Shown: in pieces, positions 53,157 through 64,000 of the stretch
Position numbering within the stretch: position 1 is the stretch's first letter
How the letters are laid out: every line of letters starts with the position of its first letter
Source of the DNA: Paroceanicella profunda
GTDB taxonomy: Bacteria; Pseudomonadota; Alphaproteobacteria; Rhodobacterales; Rhodobacteraceae
Direction: 5' to 3'
Length of the DNA: 64,000 bases
Assembly: GCF_005887635.2 (NCBI RefSeq)
Contig: NZ_CP040818.1
Location: 2,634,501-2,698,500, forward strand
Position numbers and translations under genes: made by a program
The notes under the pieces: generated by a model
The model's input: only the letters and a program-made list of their open reading frames with translations
Told to the model about the DNA's origin: nothing
The model's database searches: none

Positions 53157-53795
53157 TCACGGGTCCGTGCCGCCGCCGAGGCGGAACGCCTCGCGTTCGA
53201 TCTCGATCATCAGCCGGCCCAGCGTGCCGACGGGGGCGTAGAACACCGAGGCCCGCGCGGCTTCCAGGTCGGAAAAGAAATGCGCCGCCCAGGGCGCGAG
53301 ATGTGTGGCGAAGAACTCCCGCTGGGCGGGCAGGGGCAGCGGCGCCCCGAAGCGGCCGCGGATCAGCCCGGACATGATCTCGCACAGCGAGGCGATGTTG
53401 TCCTCCGGCTCGAACACGGCCTCGGCGCGGGCCACCGCATGGCGGGCCATGTCCTGGCGCAGGCGCGCGAGCGGCTTCTCGTTGAGGAACCCGGTCATGT
53501 AGAAGGAGGCGTAGGGCACCAGTTCACCGCGGCCGAGGCCGATGAACAGGTCGTTGAACTCCCGGCGGACGGTGGTGGTGGACATGCTGCGGGCCACTGC
53601 CGCGAGCGCCTCGATGGCGCGGCCGATGTCGGTGTCGTCTCCGGAGAGGGCGGACAGGCGGCGGAGCATCGCCGTGTCGGCGGGGCGCACGAGCAGCCCG
53701 GCGAGGAACTCGTAGAAATCGGCGCGCACCCGGTCTTCTTCCGCAACGGCGGCGAGGTCCTGGATTTCCCGAGGCGTCTTCTTGTCTCCGGACAT
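53157..53795 (-). CDS. TorD/DmsD-type molybdoenzyme chaperone
   Basis: 212 residues, all-helical. TorD-family chaperones bind the Tat signal and apo-form of a specific molybdoenzyme until the cofactor is inserted. Visible are RADFYEFLAGLLVRPAD at the N terminus, the EFNDLFIGLGRGELVPYASFYMTGFLNEKPLARLR core (family pattern LF.G.GRGE..PY.S.Y) and EDNIASLCEIMSGLI with APWAAHFFSDLEAA. It lies in the fdh operon, so FDH alpha is the likely client. Confidence 0.92.
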   Translation of the reverse strand: MSGDKKTPREIQDLAAVAEEDRVRADFYEFLAGLLVRPADTAMLRRLSALSGDDTDIGRAIEALAAVARSMSTTTVRREFNDLFIGLGRGELVPYASFYMTGFLNEKPLARLRQDMARHAVARAEAVFEPEDNIASLCEIMSGLIRGRFGAPLPLPAQREFFATHLAPWAAHFFSDLEAARASVFYAPVGTLGRLMIEIEREAFRLGGGTDP

Positions 53796-53915
53796 GGCGC
53801 CGGCTGCTCCCCATTCACGTGCTGGCTGCCCCGGTGACGGGGCGCTGGCGGAGGCCCAGCTTGCCTCAGTTCGGGGGGATAAGTCCAGAAGGTTTTGCGA
53901 ACAGCCTCAAGGTCT

Positions 53916-54635
53916 TCACGAGGTATTTGAACAATCCGGTGCAAATCGGAAGCGCATTGCGCTGCGGCGTGCCGACGGGTGCGCCGCAGCATCGGTGTCC
54001 AGCGCCAACAGGGGCGCGCTTTCCGCGTCCGGAGCGGCGGGGGCCGCGCCTGTTCCGGGCTGCGCGTCGCCGCTCTGCGGGGCATCGAGCGGCGCGGCGC
54101 GCGTGACGCGCGGCGGCTCCGGCGGGTCGACGGGCGTGTGCGCGTCGGGCGCCGCGGCCCGGTCCTCCGGGTCCGGCGCGGTGTCTGCCGCGGTGTCGGG
54201 CAGGGTCGCGGACATCTGGTCCAGCATCCCGCGGCCGACCTTGTAGGCGGTCTTCAGCCCGGGCATCACCTTGGCCGCGTCGGTGAAATCCTCCTCGTAG
54301 TCGTTCAGGCCGTCGAGGCAGGCGAGCACCGGGTTCGAGGCCCAGAGCCGGCGCAGCGCGCGGTTGCGCAGGCGGCGCGGCACGGCGCCGCGCATGAAGG
54401 CGGAGAAATCGTCGCCGGGTTGCATCCGGTCCGGGTCGGGAAGGCCGAGGGTCTCGAGGATCTCGGCATCGGTGGCCTCGGGCGGGAAGGCGGCCTCGGC
54501 CTCGGCCCCGGGTGCTGCGACGGCCTCGGGCGGTGACGGGGCGCCTGGACCCGCCTCTGCGGGCTCTGCCTCCGGGGCCTCCGCCCGGCGCTTGCGGCGC
54601 GACCAGCGATCGAGGAATCCGCCGTCCGTGCTCAT
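53916..54635 (-). CDS. DUF3306 domain protein
   Basis: 239 residues. The conserved N-terminal FLDRWSRRKR and the block EILETLGLPDPDRMQPGDDFSAFM...VPRRLRNRALRRLWASNPVLACLDGLNDYEEDFTDA identify DUF3306. The C-terminal third is disordered Pro/Ala/Asp. The family is found with formate dehydrogenase and TorD genes; function unknown. The start overlaps the DUF3305 stop by 4 nt (ATGA). Confidence 0.88.
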   Translation of the reverse strand: MSTDGGFLDRWSRRKRRAEAPEAEPAEAGPGAPSPPEAVAAPGAEAEAAFPPEATDAEILETLGLPDPDRMQPGDDFSAFMRGAVPRRLRNRALRRLWASNPVLACLDGLNDYEEDFTDAAKVMPGLKTAYKVGRGMLDQMSATLPDTAADTAPDPEDRAAAPDAHTPVDPPEPPRVTRAAPLDAPQSGDAQPGTGAAPAAPDAESAPLLALDTDAAAHPSARRSAMRFRFAPDCSNTS

Positions 54636-55249
54636 GGCATGTCCTTGCGGTCGCGCAGGCTGGAGGGGGCGCGGTAGACATCGCTCTCCTGGGCGATGCG
54701 GCGGTCTCCCAGCCCGTCCTCGGCGGCGGGGGCGTGCGGCACGCGGCGGCGCTTCACGAAGGCCGGGCCGTCGGGCTGGGCGTCGGTGAAGGCGGCGATC
54801 CAGGCTTCCAGCGCCTCGGGCATCGGCACGGGTTCGACCAGTTCCTCGCCGCTCTCCATGTAGTCCTGCGCCTCGAAGGGCGAGGCGGTGACCAGCCGGA
54901 CCGCGATGTCCTGGGCGGCCCCCGGCGGCGCGGGGCGCAGCACCACCCAGACGGTGCGCGGCCGCCCGGCAAGGGCGACACGGTAGGACTCGGCCTCCGA
55001 CCTGTGCAGCACGAGGGGCATGGTGGCGGCGTGATATTCCTGCGCGCCGTCTTCCTCGCGCAGCAGCACCCAGTCCGCCGGGGGGGCTCCGGGCAGCACC
55101 GCCACGGCGCGCCAGACATGCGACACCCAGCGGTTTTTCGACGGGATCCTGCGCAGCACGATGCCCAGGCGCAGCTCCGCCTCGCGCGGGGCGGCGGCGG
55201 GCGTTGCGGGGCTCCCGGTGTCCTCTGGCGGTCTGGCGTCGGACGTCAA
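54632..55249 (-). CDS. DUF3305 domain protein
   Basis: 205 residues from a TTG at 55249 with GGAAGG just upstream. The family signature is visible in LGIVLRRIPSKNRWVSHVWRAVAVLPGAP, EYHAATMPLVLHRSEAESYRVAL, VWVVLRPA and SPFEAQDYMESGEELVEPVPMPEALEAWIAAF. It is coupled to DUF3306 and heads the minus arm of the fdh divergon. Function unknown; presumed FDH maturation. Confidence 0.85.
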   Translation of the reverse strand: MTSDARPPEDTGSPATPAAAPREAELRLGIVLRRIPSKNRWVSHVWRAVAVLPGAPPADWVLLREEDGAQEYHAATMPLVLHRSEAESYRVALAGRPRTVWVVLRPAPPGAAQDIAVRLVTASPFEAQDYMESGEELVEPVPMPEALEAWIAAFTDAQPDGPAFVKRRRVPHAPAAEDGLGDRRIAQESDVYRAPSSLRDRKDMP

Positions 55250-55306
55250 GCTTGCCTTCCCTGGCCGCGGGGCCTTGTGTCCCGGGCGCGGCCATGATTG
55301 ATCTGG

Positions 55307-55328
55307 GGCCAAGGATCGGGCCTTGGCC
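55307..55328. promoter_or_regulatory. Perfect inverted repeat in the fdh divergent promoter region
   Basis: GGCCAAGG (55307-55314) and CCTTGGCC (55321-55328) are separated by ATCGGG, near the centre of the 135-bp spacer that separates the two fdh arms. The dyad and position suggest an operator for a regulator controlling both arms. Confidence 0.55.
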
Positions 55329-55384
55329 GGCGATTGTCCAGCCCCGGCACCGATGTTCCGACGCAAGGCGGGGAGGATCTTCCG

Positions 55385-57388
55385 ATGACGCAGGAACATG
55401 GCTCTGCACTCTTCCTCTGCTCCTGCCTGGGCAGCATGGAAGTCGATGCCGCGGCGCTGGGGCGCGCGGCCACCGGCACGGCCTGCCGGCTGCACCGCCA
55501 CCTATGCCGCTCCGAGAGCCACCTTGTGGCCGGGGCGCTGGAGGCGGGGCAGGCGGTGACCGTGGCCTGCGGGCAGGAGGCGCCGGTGTTCGAGGACCTT
55601 GCGCAGGGCCGCCCGCTCACCACCATAGATATCCGTGACCGCGCCGGCTGGTCCGACGAGGGCGCGGCCGCGCTGCCCAAGATGGCCGCGCTCCTGGCCG
55701 AGGGGGCGCTGAGCCCGCGGCCCGCGCCGCTGATGCCCATCGTCTCCGAGGGGGTCTGCCTGGTTTACGGCCCCGGCGACGTGGCGATGGACGCGGCGGA
55801 GCGGCTGGCCGGGCGGCTGTCGGTGACCGTGATGCTCAGCGACGTGGGAGAGGTGATCCCGCCGCGCGAGGACCGGTTCGAGATCCTGCGCGGGCGCATC
55901 CGCGCCGCGCGCGGCCGGCTCGGGGCCTTCTCGCTGGTCGCCGACGGGCTGGCCGTCGCGGAGCCCGCCGGGCGCGGGGCGCTGCGCTTCGGTCCGGCGG
56001 CGGATGGCGGCGCCTCGGAGTGCGACATCATCCTCGACCTCTCCGGCGGCACCCCGCTGTTCCCGGCCCCGGACAAGCGCGACGGCTACCTGCGCGCGGA
56101 CCCGCGGGACCAGGCCGCCGTCGCCCGCGCGCTGCTGGAGGCGAGCAACCTCACCGGCACCTTCGACAAGCCGCTCCACGTGCGGGTGACCGAGAGCCTC
56201 TGCGCCCATTCGCGCGCCGGCAAGACCGGCTGCACCCGGTGCCTGGACGTCTGCCCCACCGGGGCGATCCTGCCGCAGGGCGACCATGTGAGCCTCGCCG
56301 CGGACATCTGCGCCGGCTGCGGCGCCTGCGCCGCGGTCTGCCCCACGGGCGCGATGCTCTACGACGATCCGCCGCTGGACCACCAGGTCCGCCGCCTGCG
56401 GGTGATGGCCGAGGCCTACCGCGCCGCGGGCGGCGCCGCGCCGCGCCTGCTGCTGCATGACGCGGGGCACGGGGCGGAGATGATCGCCCTCTCGGCGCGC
56501 TTCGGCCGCGGCCTGCCGGCCGACGTGCTGCCGCTGGAGCTGCCGGAGACCGGCGGGGCAGGGCACACGCTCATCCTCGCCGCGCTGTCGCAGGGCTACG
56601 CCGAGGTGGCGCTGCTGGCCGGCCCGCGCACGGAGCGCGAGGGGCTGGACCCGCAACTGGCCCTCGCCCGCGCCCTGGCGCCGGAGCCCGGGCGCATCCG
56701 CCTGCTCGACCCGGCGGAGCCGGACGCGCTGGAGACGGCCCTGTACGACACCCGGCCCTCCGCGCCGCAGGCCGAACCGGCGCTGGCCCTGGGCGGCGGG
56801 CGCGAGCTGGTGCGCGCGGCGATGCGCGCGCTGGGGGCCGGGCTGGACGCCCCGGTGCCGCTGCCGGAGGGCGCGCCCTACGGGGCGGTGCTGGTGGACC
56901 AGGAGGCCTGCACGCTGTGCCTTGCCTGCGTCTCGCTCTGCCCCACCGGCGCGCTGCTGGACAATCCGGACCGCCCGGAGCTGCGCTTCCAGGAGGATGC
57001 CTGCGTGCAATGCGGCATCTGCGCCGCCGCCTGCCCGGAGACCGCAATCACCCTGGAGCCGCGCTACGACGCCTCCGCCGAGGCGCTGAAACCGCGGGTC
57101 CTGAACTCCGAGGAGCCCTTCGCCTGCATCGAATGCGGCAAGGAATTCGGCGTGCGCTCGACCATCGAGCGCATCACCGAGAAGCTGCGCGACCGGAACT
57201 GGATGTACACCAACTCCGACAACCTGCGCCTCATCCAGATGTGCGACGATTGCCGGGTGCAGGCCCAGTTCATCGGCGACGGCGGCCCGATGGGCATCGC
57301 CCCGCGCCCGACCGTGCGCACCACCGACGATTACCTGGACGCCCGGGACGGCCCGCGCGGCCGCGGCCCCCGCCGCGGCGACGCCTGA
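55385..57388 (+). CDS. Multi-cluster 4Fe-4S ferredoxin-domain protein of the fdh locus
   Basis: 667 residues. An N-terminal region (SALFLCSCLGS, HLCRSE, VTVACGQEA) has scattered cysteines. Two ferredoxin pairs follow: CTRCLDVCPTGAI with CAGCGACAAVCPTGA (about 285-325), and CTLCLACVSLCPTGA with CVQCGICAAACPETA (about 510-560). The C terminus adds CIECGKEFGVRS and CDDCR, possible zinc or cluster ligands. GGGAGG lies 8 nt before the ATG. Large proteins of this build accompany fdh genes in Rhodobacterales-like loci and probably supply electrons or clusters during FDH maturation; not proven. Confidence 0.88.
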   Translation: MTQEHGSALFLCSCLGSMEVDAAALGRAATGTACRLHRHLCRSESHLVAGALEAGQAVTVACGQEAPVFEDLAQGRPLTTIDIRDRAGWSDEGAAALPKMAALLAEGALSPRPAPLMPIVSEGVCLVYGPGDVAMDAAERLAGRLSVTVMLSDVGEVIPPREDRFEILRGRIRAARGRLGAFSLVADGLAVAEPAGRGALRFGPAADGGASECDIILDLSGGTPLFPAPDKRDGYLRADPRDQAAVARALLEASNLTGTFDKPLHVRVTESLCAHSRAGKTGCTRCLDVCPTGAILPQGDHVSLAADICAGCGACAAVCPTGAMLYDDPPLDHQVRRLRVMAEAYRAAGGAAPRLLLHDAGHGAEMIALSARFGRGLPADVLPLELPETGGAGHTLILAALSQGYAEVALLAGPRTEREGLDPQLALARALAPEPGRIRLLDPAEPDALETALYDTRPSAPQAEPALALGGGRELVRAAMRALGAGLDAPVPLPEGAPYGAVLVDQEACTLCLACVSLCPTGALLDNPDRPELRFQEDACVQCGICAAACPETAITLEPRYDASAEALKPRVLNSEEPFACIECGKEFGVRSTIERITEKLRDRNWMYTNSDNLRLIQMCDDCRVQAQFIGDGGPMGIAPRPTVRTTDDYLDARDGPRGRGPRRGDA

Positions 57389-57417
57389 GCCCCCGTGCCC
57401 CCAAAGGGAGACCCGAG

Positions 57418-57629
57418 ATGAACGAAGAAACCTTCAACATGTCGCTGAGGAAATACCTCAAGCGCGTGGGCGTGACCTCGCAGCAGGAGATCGAGAAGGC
57501 CGTGCGCGCCGCCGCGGCCGCCGGAACCCTGCCGGAGGGGCCGCTGCAGGCCACCGTCACCCTCACCGTGGCGGGCATCGCGCTCTCCCACGTGGTCAAG
57601 GGCGAGATCGCCCTCGAGGGCGACGCCGA

Positions 57630-57633
<4 letters not shown>
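57418..57633 (+). CDS. DUF6494-like small protein
   Basis: 71 residues starting MNEETFNMSLRKYLKRVGVTSQQEIEKAV and ending VVKGEIALEGDAE. It is preceded by GGGAG at good spacing and overlaps the mrp start by 4 nt. I recall such proteins as DUF6494, near fdh/mrp genes; the name is from memory. Function unknown. Confidence 0.75.
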
Positions 57634-58762
<1,129 letters not shown>

Positions 58763-58763
<1 letters not shown>

Positions 58764-59563
58764 TGGAAGGCGCGCTTGCCGACGACAGCCCGCGCCTGCC
58801 GGAGGAGGAGCCGGCCTTCCCGCCGCTGCTGCGCGCCAGCGCCGTGCCTGCCGGTGCCGATCCGCTGGCGCGGGCCGTCGCGGCCGCGGTGGCCGGGGTG
58901 GAGGCCGGAACTGTGTTCTGGTCCGGCGCGGAGGAGGCGCTGGAAGCCGCCGTGGTCTTCGCGCCGGAGTGCCCGCTGCGCGAGGCCATGGCGATGGTGC
59001 CCGCCGTGGCGACAGGGCTCGCCGAGGCGCTCGGCGCCCTCGCCCCGCCCGAGGTGGGCATGACCTTCTCCTGGCCCGACGGCATCCTGGTGAACGGGGC
59101 GCTCTGCGGCGTCCTGCGGGCCGAGGCCTCCACGCGTGCGCCCGAGACGGTGCCGGACTGGCTGGTGGTGGCCGTCACGCTGCAGATCTCGCCGCTGTCG
59201 GATCAGCCGGGCCGCACGCCCGGCATCACCGCGCTGGCCGAGGAGGGCTGCGGCGACATCGGCCGCCGCGCGCTGCTCGAGGCCCTGGGCCGGCACATGC
59301 TGGTCTGGGTGCATGACTGGCTGGAGGACGGCCCGCGCGGCCTCTCCGCCGCCTGGTGGGGCCGCATGGAGGGCCGCGCCACCTCCGCCGCCCACCCCGT
59401 CAGCCGCCTGCGCCACGCGGGCGCCGCGGTGGAGGGCCGGGTGCTGGGGCTGGACGAGAGCTTCGGCCTCGTGCTCGGCACGCAGGCGGGCAGCCTGGCG
59501 CTGCCGCTGGCCGCGATGCTCGACCACCCGCGCCCCTGGCCGGACCCGGAGGCCCTGGCATGA
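58763..59563 (+). CDS. Biotin/lipoate protein ligase family protein (DUF4444-like)
   Basis: 266 residues. The fold resembles biotin/lipoate protein ligase: MTFSWPDGILVNGALCGVLRAE carries the strand and loop typical of the family, and DWLVVAVTLQISPL follows. The C-terminal part GRVLGLDESFGLVLGTQ resembles the small BirA-type beta domain. Key catalytic lysines of true ligases are not obvious, so activity is uncertain. It overlaps mrp and the next gene by short ATGA-type overlaps and belongs to the plus arm of the fdh divergon. Confidence 0.82.
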
Positions 59564-60048
59564 AGCTCGCCCGCACCCTGCGCCTCGACGAGTCCGATCT
59601 CAACGTCTTCGCCCGCCCGGCGGAGTCCGACGAATGGGCGATCCCCGGCAGTTTCGAATTCGCGAACTGGGACGAGAGCCACCTCGTGGGCAAGGCGCGC
59701 CAGGCCTTCGCGAACGGCTGGCTGGGGCTGGAGAGCTTCGGGCGCTCCACCTTCGTGGCCGTGGCGCGGCTCGAGCCCGCGGAGCGGGAGGCCTGCGTCG
59801 CCCGCCTGGCCGCGCATTTCATCGAGGCCTGGGGCGCGCCCTCGCCGGAGGCCGCCCGGGCCGTCGCCGAGCAGGAGATCGCCTTCATGCAGGAGCTCTG
59901 CGAGGGGCACGCGCCCAACACCCTTCTGGTGATCGGCCGCGAGATGTCCCCGGACGGGGTGCGCGAAGCCTACCGCGCCATCGCCCCGGTGGACGCGGAA
60001 CTGGAAGCCTTCGCCATCCACGGCAGCGCCGACCCCGAGCCGGAGTGA
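59560..60048 (+). CDS. DUF6505-like protein
   Basis: 162 residues. Begins MKLARTLRLDESDLNVFARPAESDEWAIPGSFEF and contains FANGWLGLESFGRSTFVAVARL and QEIAFMQELCEGHAPNTLLVIGREM. I associate this with DUF6505, a companion of the fdh/mrp cluster; function unknown. The ATG overlaps the previous stop (ATGA). Last gene of the plus arm. Confidence 0.75.
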   Translation: MKLARTLRLDESDLNVFARPAESDEWAIPGSFEFANWDESHLVGKARQAFANGWLGLESFGRSTFVAVARLEPAEREACVARLAAHFIEAWGAPSPEAARAVAEQEIAFMQELCEGHAPNTLLVIGREMSPDGVREAYRAIAPVDAELEAFAIHGSADPEPE

Positions 60049-60170
60049 CCCTTCCGCCGGGGCCCGCACGCCCGGGCCGGGCGCCCGGCCCGCGACCGCG
60101 GGCCGTTCCCCGACGGGGGCTCGATGCCCCCCGAGGGGAAACCCCCTCCGATCTGCGCGCCCGTCGCCCC

Positions 60171-60373
60171 TCTCGCGACGCCCGGGGTGTCCCTCTTGCA
60201 ACGCTCCGGGTGTCCCCCCCGCAACGCCCCTGGTGACCCCCGGCAGCGCCCCCGGCCCCCCCTCTCGCAACGCTGCCGTAGTCCCGCTCGCCACGCTCCC
60301 GTAACCCCTCTCGCAATGCCACGGGTTGCTTCCCCCCGCGACGCCCCGCCGCCTCCGGGCAACGCCGCGCAGG
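60171..60373. repeat. Degenerate tandem repeat, about 22-26 bp unit
   Basis: About nine units start with (T)CTCGCAACGC or a variant (CTCGCGACGC, CTTGCAACGC, CTCGCCACGC, CTCGCAATGC, CGCGACGC). Each is followed by CCCGGGTGT/CCCGTAA-like sequence and a C run. Period varies from about 21 to 28 bp. Confidence 0.8.
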
Positions 60374-60697
60374 TCTCCAGCCCGGACAGTGCACGATCTC
60401 GGTGCCGCACCGTGGATGCGTGGGGGCGTGGGTGCACAGCCGTGGCCTGAGCAGCGCAGCGGGGCGCTGGACGCGATCTCGACCCGGAGCCGGGTCGACC
60501 GCGGGTTCGGGGCCTGCGAGGTGACCATCGAGGGCAGGGCGGATGCGGCTCGGGTCGCGCGCGCCGGATTGCGGTTCGGATTGTCATTCGGGACGCCGGC
60601 GGCACCGCGGCCCGGACCGTGTGGCCTGCGTCTCATCCGGTCGCGGAAGAGGGCGCGGGCCGGGCCGGAGGGTCCGGGCGGAGCCGCGGCAGGGGCG

Positions 60698-60733
60698 GGC
60701 CGCCGCGCCTGCTTCAGCCCTGGCGGCGCGGCC
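60698..60733 (-). terminator. Candidate terminator of the yej operon
   Basis: GGCCGC (60698-60703) pairs with GCGGCC (60728-60733). Inside it, after a 2x2 internal loop, CGCC (60706-60709) pairs with GGCG (60722-60725). It starts 7 nt after the yejF stop; no T run. Confidence 0.45.
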
Positions 60734-60739
60734 ACAGGG

Positions 60740-62307
<1,568 letters not shown>

Positions 62308-62311
<4 letters not shown>

Positions 62312-63417
62312 TTCAGGGTCTTCCGGGGGTCGAAGGCATCGCGCACGCCCTCGAAGATGAACACGAGCAGCGAGAGCATGATGGCGAAGGTGAAGAAGGC
62401 GGTGAAGCCCAGCCAGGGCGCCTGCAGGTTGTTCTTGCCCTGCAGGGTCAGCTCTCCCAGCGAGGGGTAGGCGGCCGAGAGCCCCAGCCCGAGATAGTCG
62501 AGCGTGGCCAGACCGCCGATCGCCCCGGTGATGATGAAGGGCAGCAGGGTGAGCGTGGCGACCATGGCGTTCGGCAGCACGTGGCGGAACATGATCGTCC
62601 AGTCCCGCACCCCCAGCGCCCGGGCGGCGCGCACGTATTCGAAGTTGCGCGCGCGCAGGAACTCGGCGCGCACCACGCCCACCAGCGCCGTCCAGCTGAA
62701 GAAGGCGATCAGCAGGGTGAGCAGCCAGAAGGTCATGGTGAACATCGCCGAGAGGATGATCAGGATGTAGAGGCTCGGCGTGTTGCCCCAGATCTCCACC
62801 AGGCGCTGGAACACCAGGTCCACCCAGCCGCCGAAATACCCCTGCGCGGCGCCCGCCACGATGCCGATCGCCGAGGAGACGACGCCCACCACCAGCGCGA
62901 AGAGGATGGAGATGCGGAAGCCGTAGATCACCCGGGCGACCACGTCGCGCGCCTGGTCATCGGTGCCCAGCCAGTGGTGCGCGTCCGGCGGCGAGGGCGC
63001 GCGGTCCACATCGTAGTTCACCGTGTCGAAGCTGTAGGGGATGAGGGGCCAGAGGATCCAGCCGCGCTCCACCGCCGCGCCGTCGACGGTGCCGGTCCCG
63101 GCCTGGGCCTTCACGCCCTCGGGGTCGTCGAAGCAGGACTCCAGCCCGCCGGAGACGATGAGGCACTGCACCACCGGGTCTGTGTATTGCGCCTCGGTGG
63201 CGAAATCTCCGCCGAAGGCGGTCTCCGGGTGGAAGGTGAACACCGGGGTCATCCACTCCCCGCGGTAGGAGACCAGCAGCGGCCGGTCATTGGCCAGGAA
63301 CTCGGCGAAGAGCGCCAGCACGAAGAGCACCGAGAACACGATGAGGGACCAGAACGCCCGGCGGTTGGAGCGGAAGGCCGCCAGCCGCCGGCGCTGCAGG
63401 GGGTTCAGCCGCGGCAT
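62308..63417 (-). CDS. yejE: Peptide ABC transporter permease YejE
   Basis: 369 residues. The N-terminal helix (LIVFSVLFVLALFAEFLAN) is followed by a periplasmic region of about 110 residues (NDRPLLVSYRGEWMTPVFTFHPETAFGGDF), typical of YejE. Four to five more helices follow, with the permease coupling loop VRAARALGVRDWTIMFRHVLPNAM. The lead-in HHWLGTDDQARDVVARVIYG is the usual oligopeptide permease motif. It begins 1 nt after yejB. Confidence 0.94.
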
Positions 63418-63418
63418 G

Positions 63419-64000
63419 TCAGGTCTCCCGGCTGGCGAAGTCGATGCGCGGATCGATCAGCATGTAGGTGAGGTCGGTCAGCAACTGCACGAAGAGCCCC
63501 ATCAGGCCGAAGACGTAGAGCGTGGCGAAGACCACCGGGTAATCCCGCTGCATCGCGCTCTCGAAGCCCAGCCGGCCCAGCCCGTCGAGCGAGAAGATGT
63601 ACTCGATGATGAGCGAGCCGCCGAAGAACACCGAGATGAACAGGCCGGGGAAGCCGGAGATCACGATGAGCATCGCGTTGCGGAACACGTGGCCGTAGAG
63701 CACCCGGCGCTCGGTGAGGCCCTTGGCGCGGGCGGTCATCACGTATTGCATGCGGATCTGGTCGAGGAAGGAGTTCTTCGTGAGCAGGGTGAGCTGGGCG
63801 AAGGCGGCGATGGTCAGCGCCGCCACCGGCAGGGTGATGTGCCAGAAATAATCCACGATCCGGTCCCACCAGCCGAGCTGATGCCAGTTCTCCGACACGA
63901 TGCCGCGCAGCGGGAACCACTGCCAGTAGGAGCCGCCTGCGAAGAGCACCATCAGCAGGATGGCGAAGAGGAAGGCCGGAATGGCATAGCCGATCACGAT
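63419..64000 (-). CDS. yejB: Peptide ABC transporter permease YejB (5' end off the window)
   Basis: Only the C-terminal about 190 residues are present; the start lies beyond 64000. Helices and the coupling motif are clear: [74 protein letters not shown], and [22 protein letters not shown]. It ends [17 protein letters not shown]. The periplasmic YejA is expected upstream, outside the window. Confidence 0.93.
   Translation of the reverse strand: MVIGYAIPAFLFAILLMVLFAGGSYWQWFPLRGIVSENWHQLGWWDRIVDYFWHITLPVAALTIAAFAQLTLLTKNSFLDQIRMQYVMTARAKGLTERRVLYGHVFRNAMLIVISGFPGLFISVFFGGSLIIEYIFSLDGLGRLGFESAMQRDYPVVFATLYVFGLMGLFVQLLTDLTYMLIDPRIDFASRET

Larger units (their letters stand above)
60049..60739. 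other. Convergent spacer with repeats
   Basis: 691 bp between the DUF6505-like gene and yejF, both ending here. It contains a degenerate tandem array (60171-60373) and the yej terminator hairpin. The rest (60374-60690) has no recognised gene; open frames are compositional. Confidence 0.6.

Overview
The window is about 64 kb of very GC-rich bacterial DNA. It fits a chromosome of the order Rhodobacterales (Alphaproteobacteria). Pointers are the pdhA-pdhB-pdhC operon whose E1-beta carries its own lipoyl domain, the DUF4169 protein, the formate dehydrogenase locus with DUF3305/DUF3306/TorD, and the conserved ATP-grasp/alpha-E/transglutaminase operon. No rRNA, tRNA, prophage, transposase or CRISPR array was found. 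The first gene (moeA) and the last (yejB) run off the window.

Layout. 1-2.4 kb: moeA and an overlapping MFS transporter. 2.9-5.6 kb (minus): greA followed by a coiled-coil membrane protein of unknown function. 6.0-12.3 kb (plus): ETF-ubiquinone oxidoreductase, a secreted TPR protein, ispE with a large repeat-filled insertion, and cysE. 12.8-20.3 kb (minus): pyruvate dehydrogenase operon, an FtsB-like protein, class I aldolase fbaB, an exported Sel1-like protein and a DUF4169 protein. 20.9-26.8 kb (plus): a BMP-type nucleoside/nucleobase ABC importer ending in a CodA-family deaminase. 27.2-31.8 kb: a lipoprotein, an acetyltransferase, a DoeA-like hydrolase, a thioesterase and a small CxxC protein. 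31.8-39.7 kb (plus): GntR and LysR regulators, a complete tripartite tricarboxylate transporter, a shikimate-dehydrogenase-like enzyme and a two-domain 3-dehydroshikimate dehydratase, read here as a shikimate-to-protocatechuate module. 39.7-46 kb: an RTX/beta-propeller protein (minus), the ATP-grasp/alpha-E/transglutaminase operon and a DMT transporter (plus). 46.3-60 kb: a divergent formate dehydrogenase locus. The minus arm holds DUF3305, DUF3306, a TorD chaperone, a Tat peptide, the FDH alpha, beta and gamma subunits, a WD40-cytochrome c and a 45-residue membrane protein. The plus arm holds a polyferredoxin, a DUF6494-like protein, Mrp/ApbC, a biotin/lipoate-ligase-like protein and a DUF6505-like protein. 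60.7-64 kb (minus): yejBEF peptide importer, truncated.

The most unusual property is not a single gene cassette. Many spacers hold private short tandem repeats of different sequence and period (15, 18, about 22, about 23-25, 28-29, about 70 and about 150 bp). One such array lies in frame inside the essential gene ispE, adding about 150 residues. The 28-29 bp array after codA is a string of small hairpins whose stems are largely kept. Other points of interest are a CodA homologue with cysteine at the specificity position, the WD40-cytochrome c coupled to formate dehydrogenase, and a perfect inverted repeat in the divergent FDH promoter region.

Limits: all calls come from reading the sequence and from remembered family features. 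No alignment, structure prediction or database search was run. Start codons were chosen from ribosome-binding sites, gene overlaps and family length.
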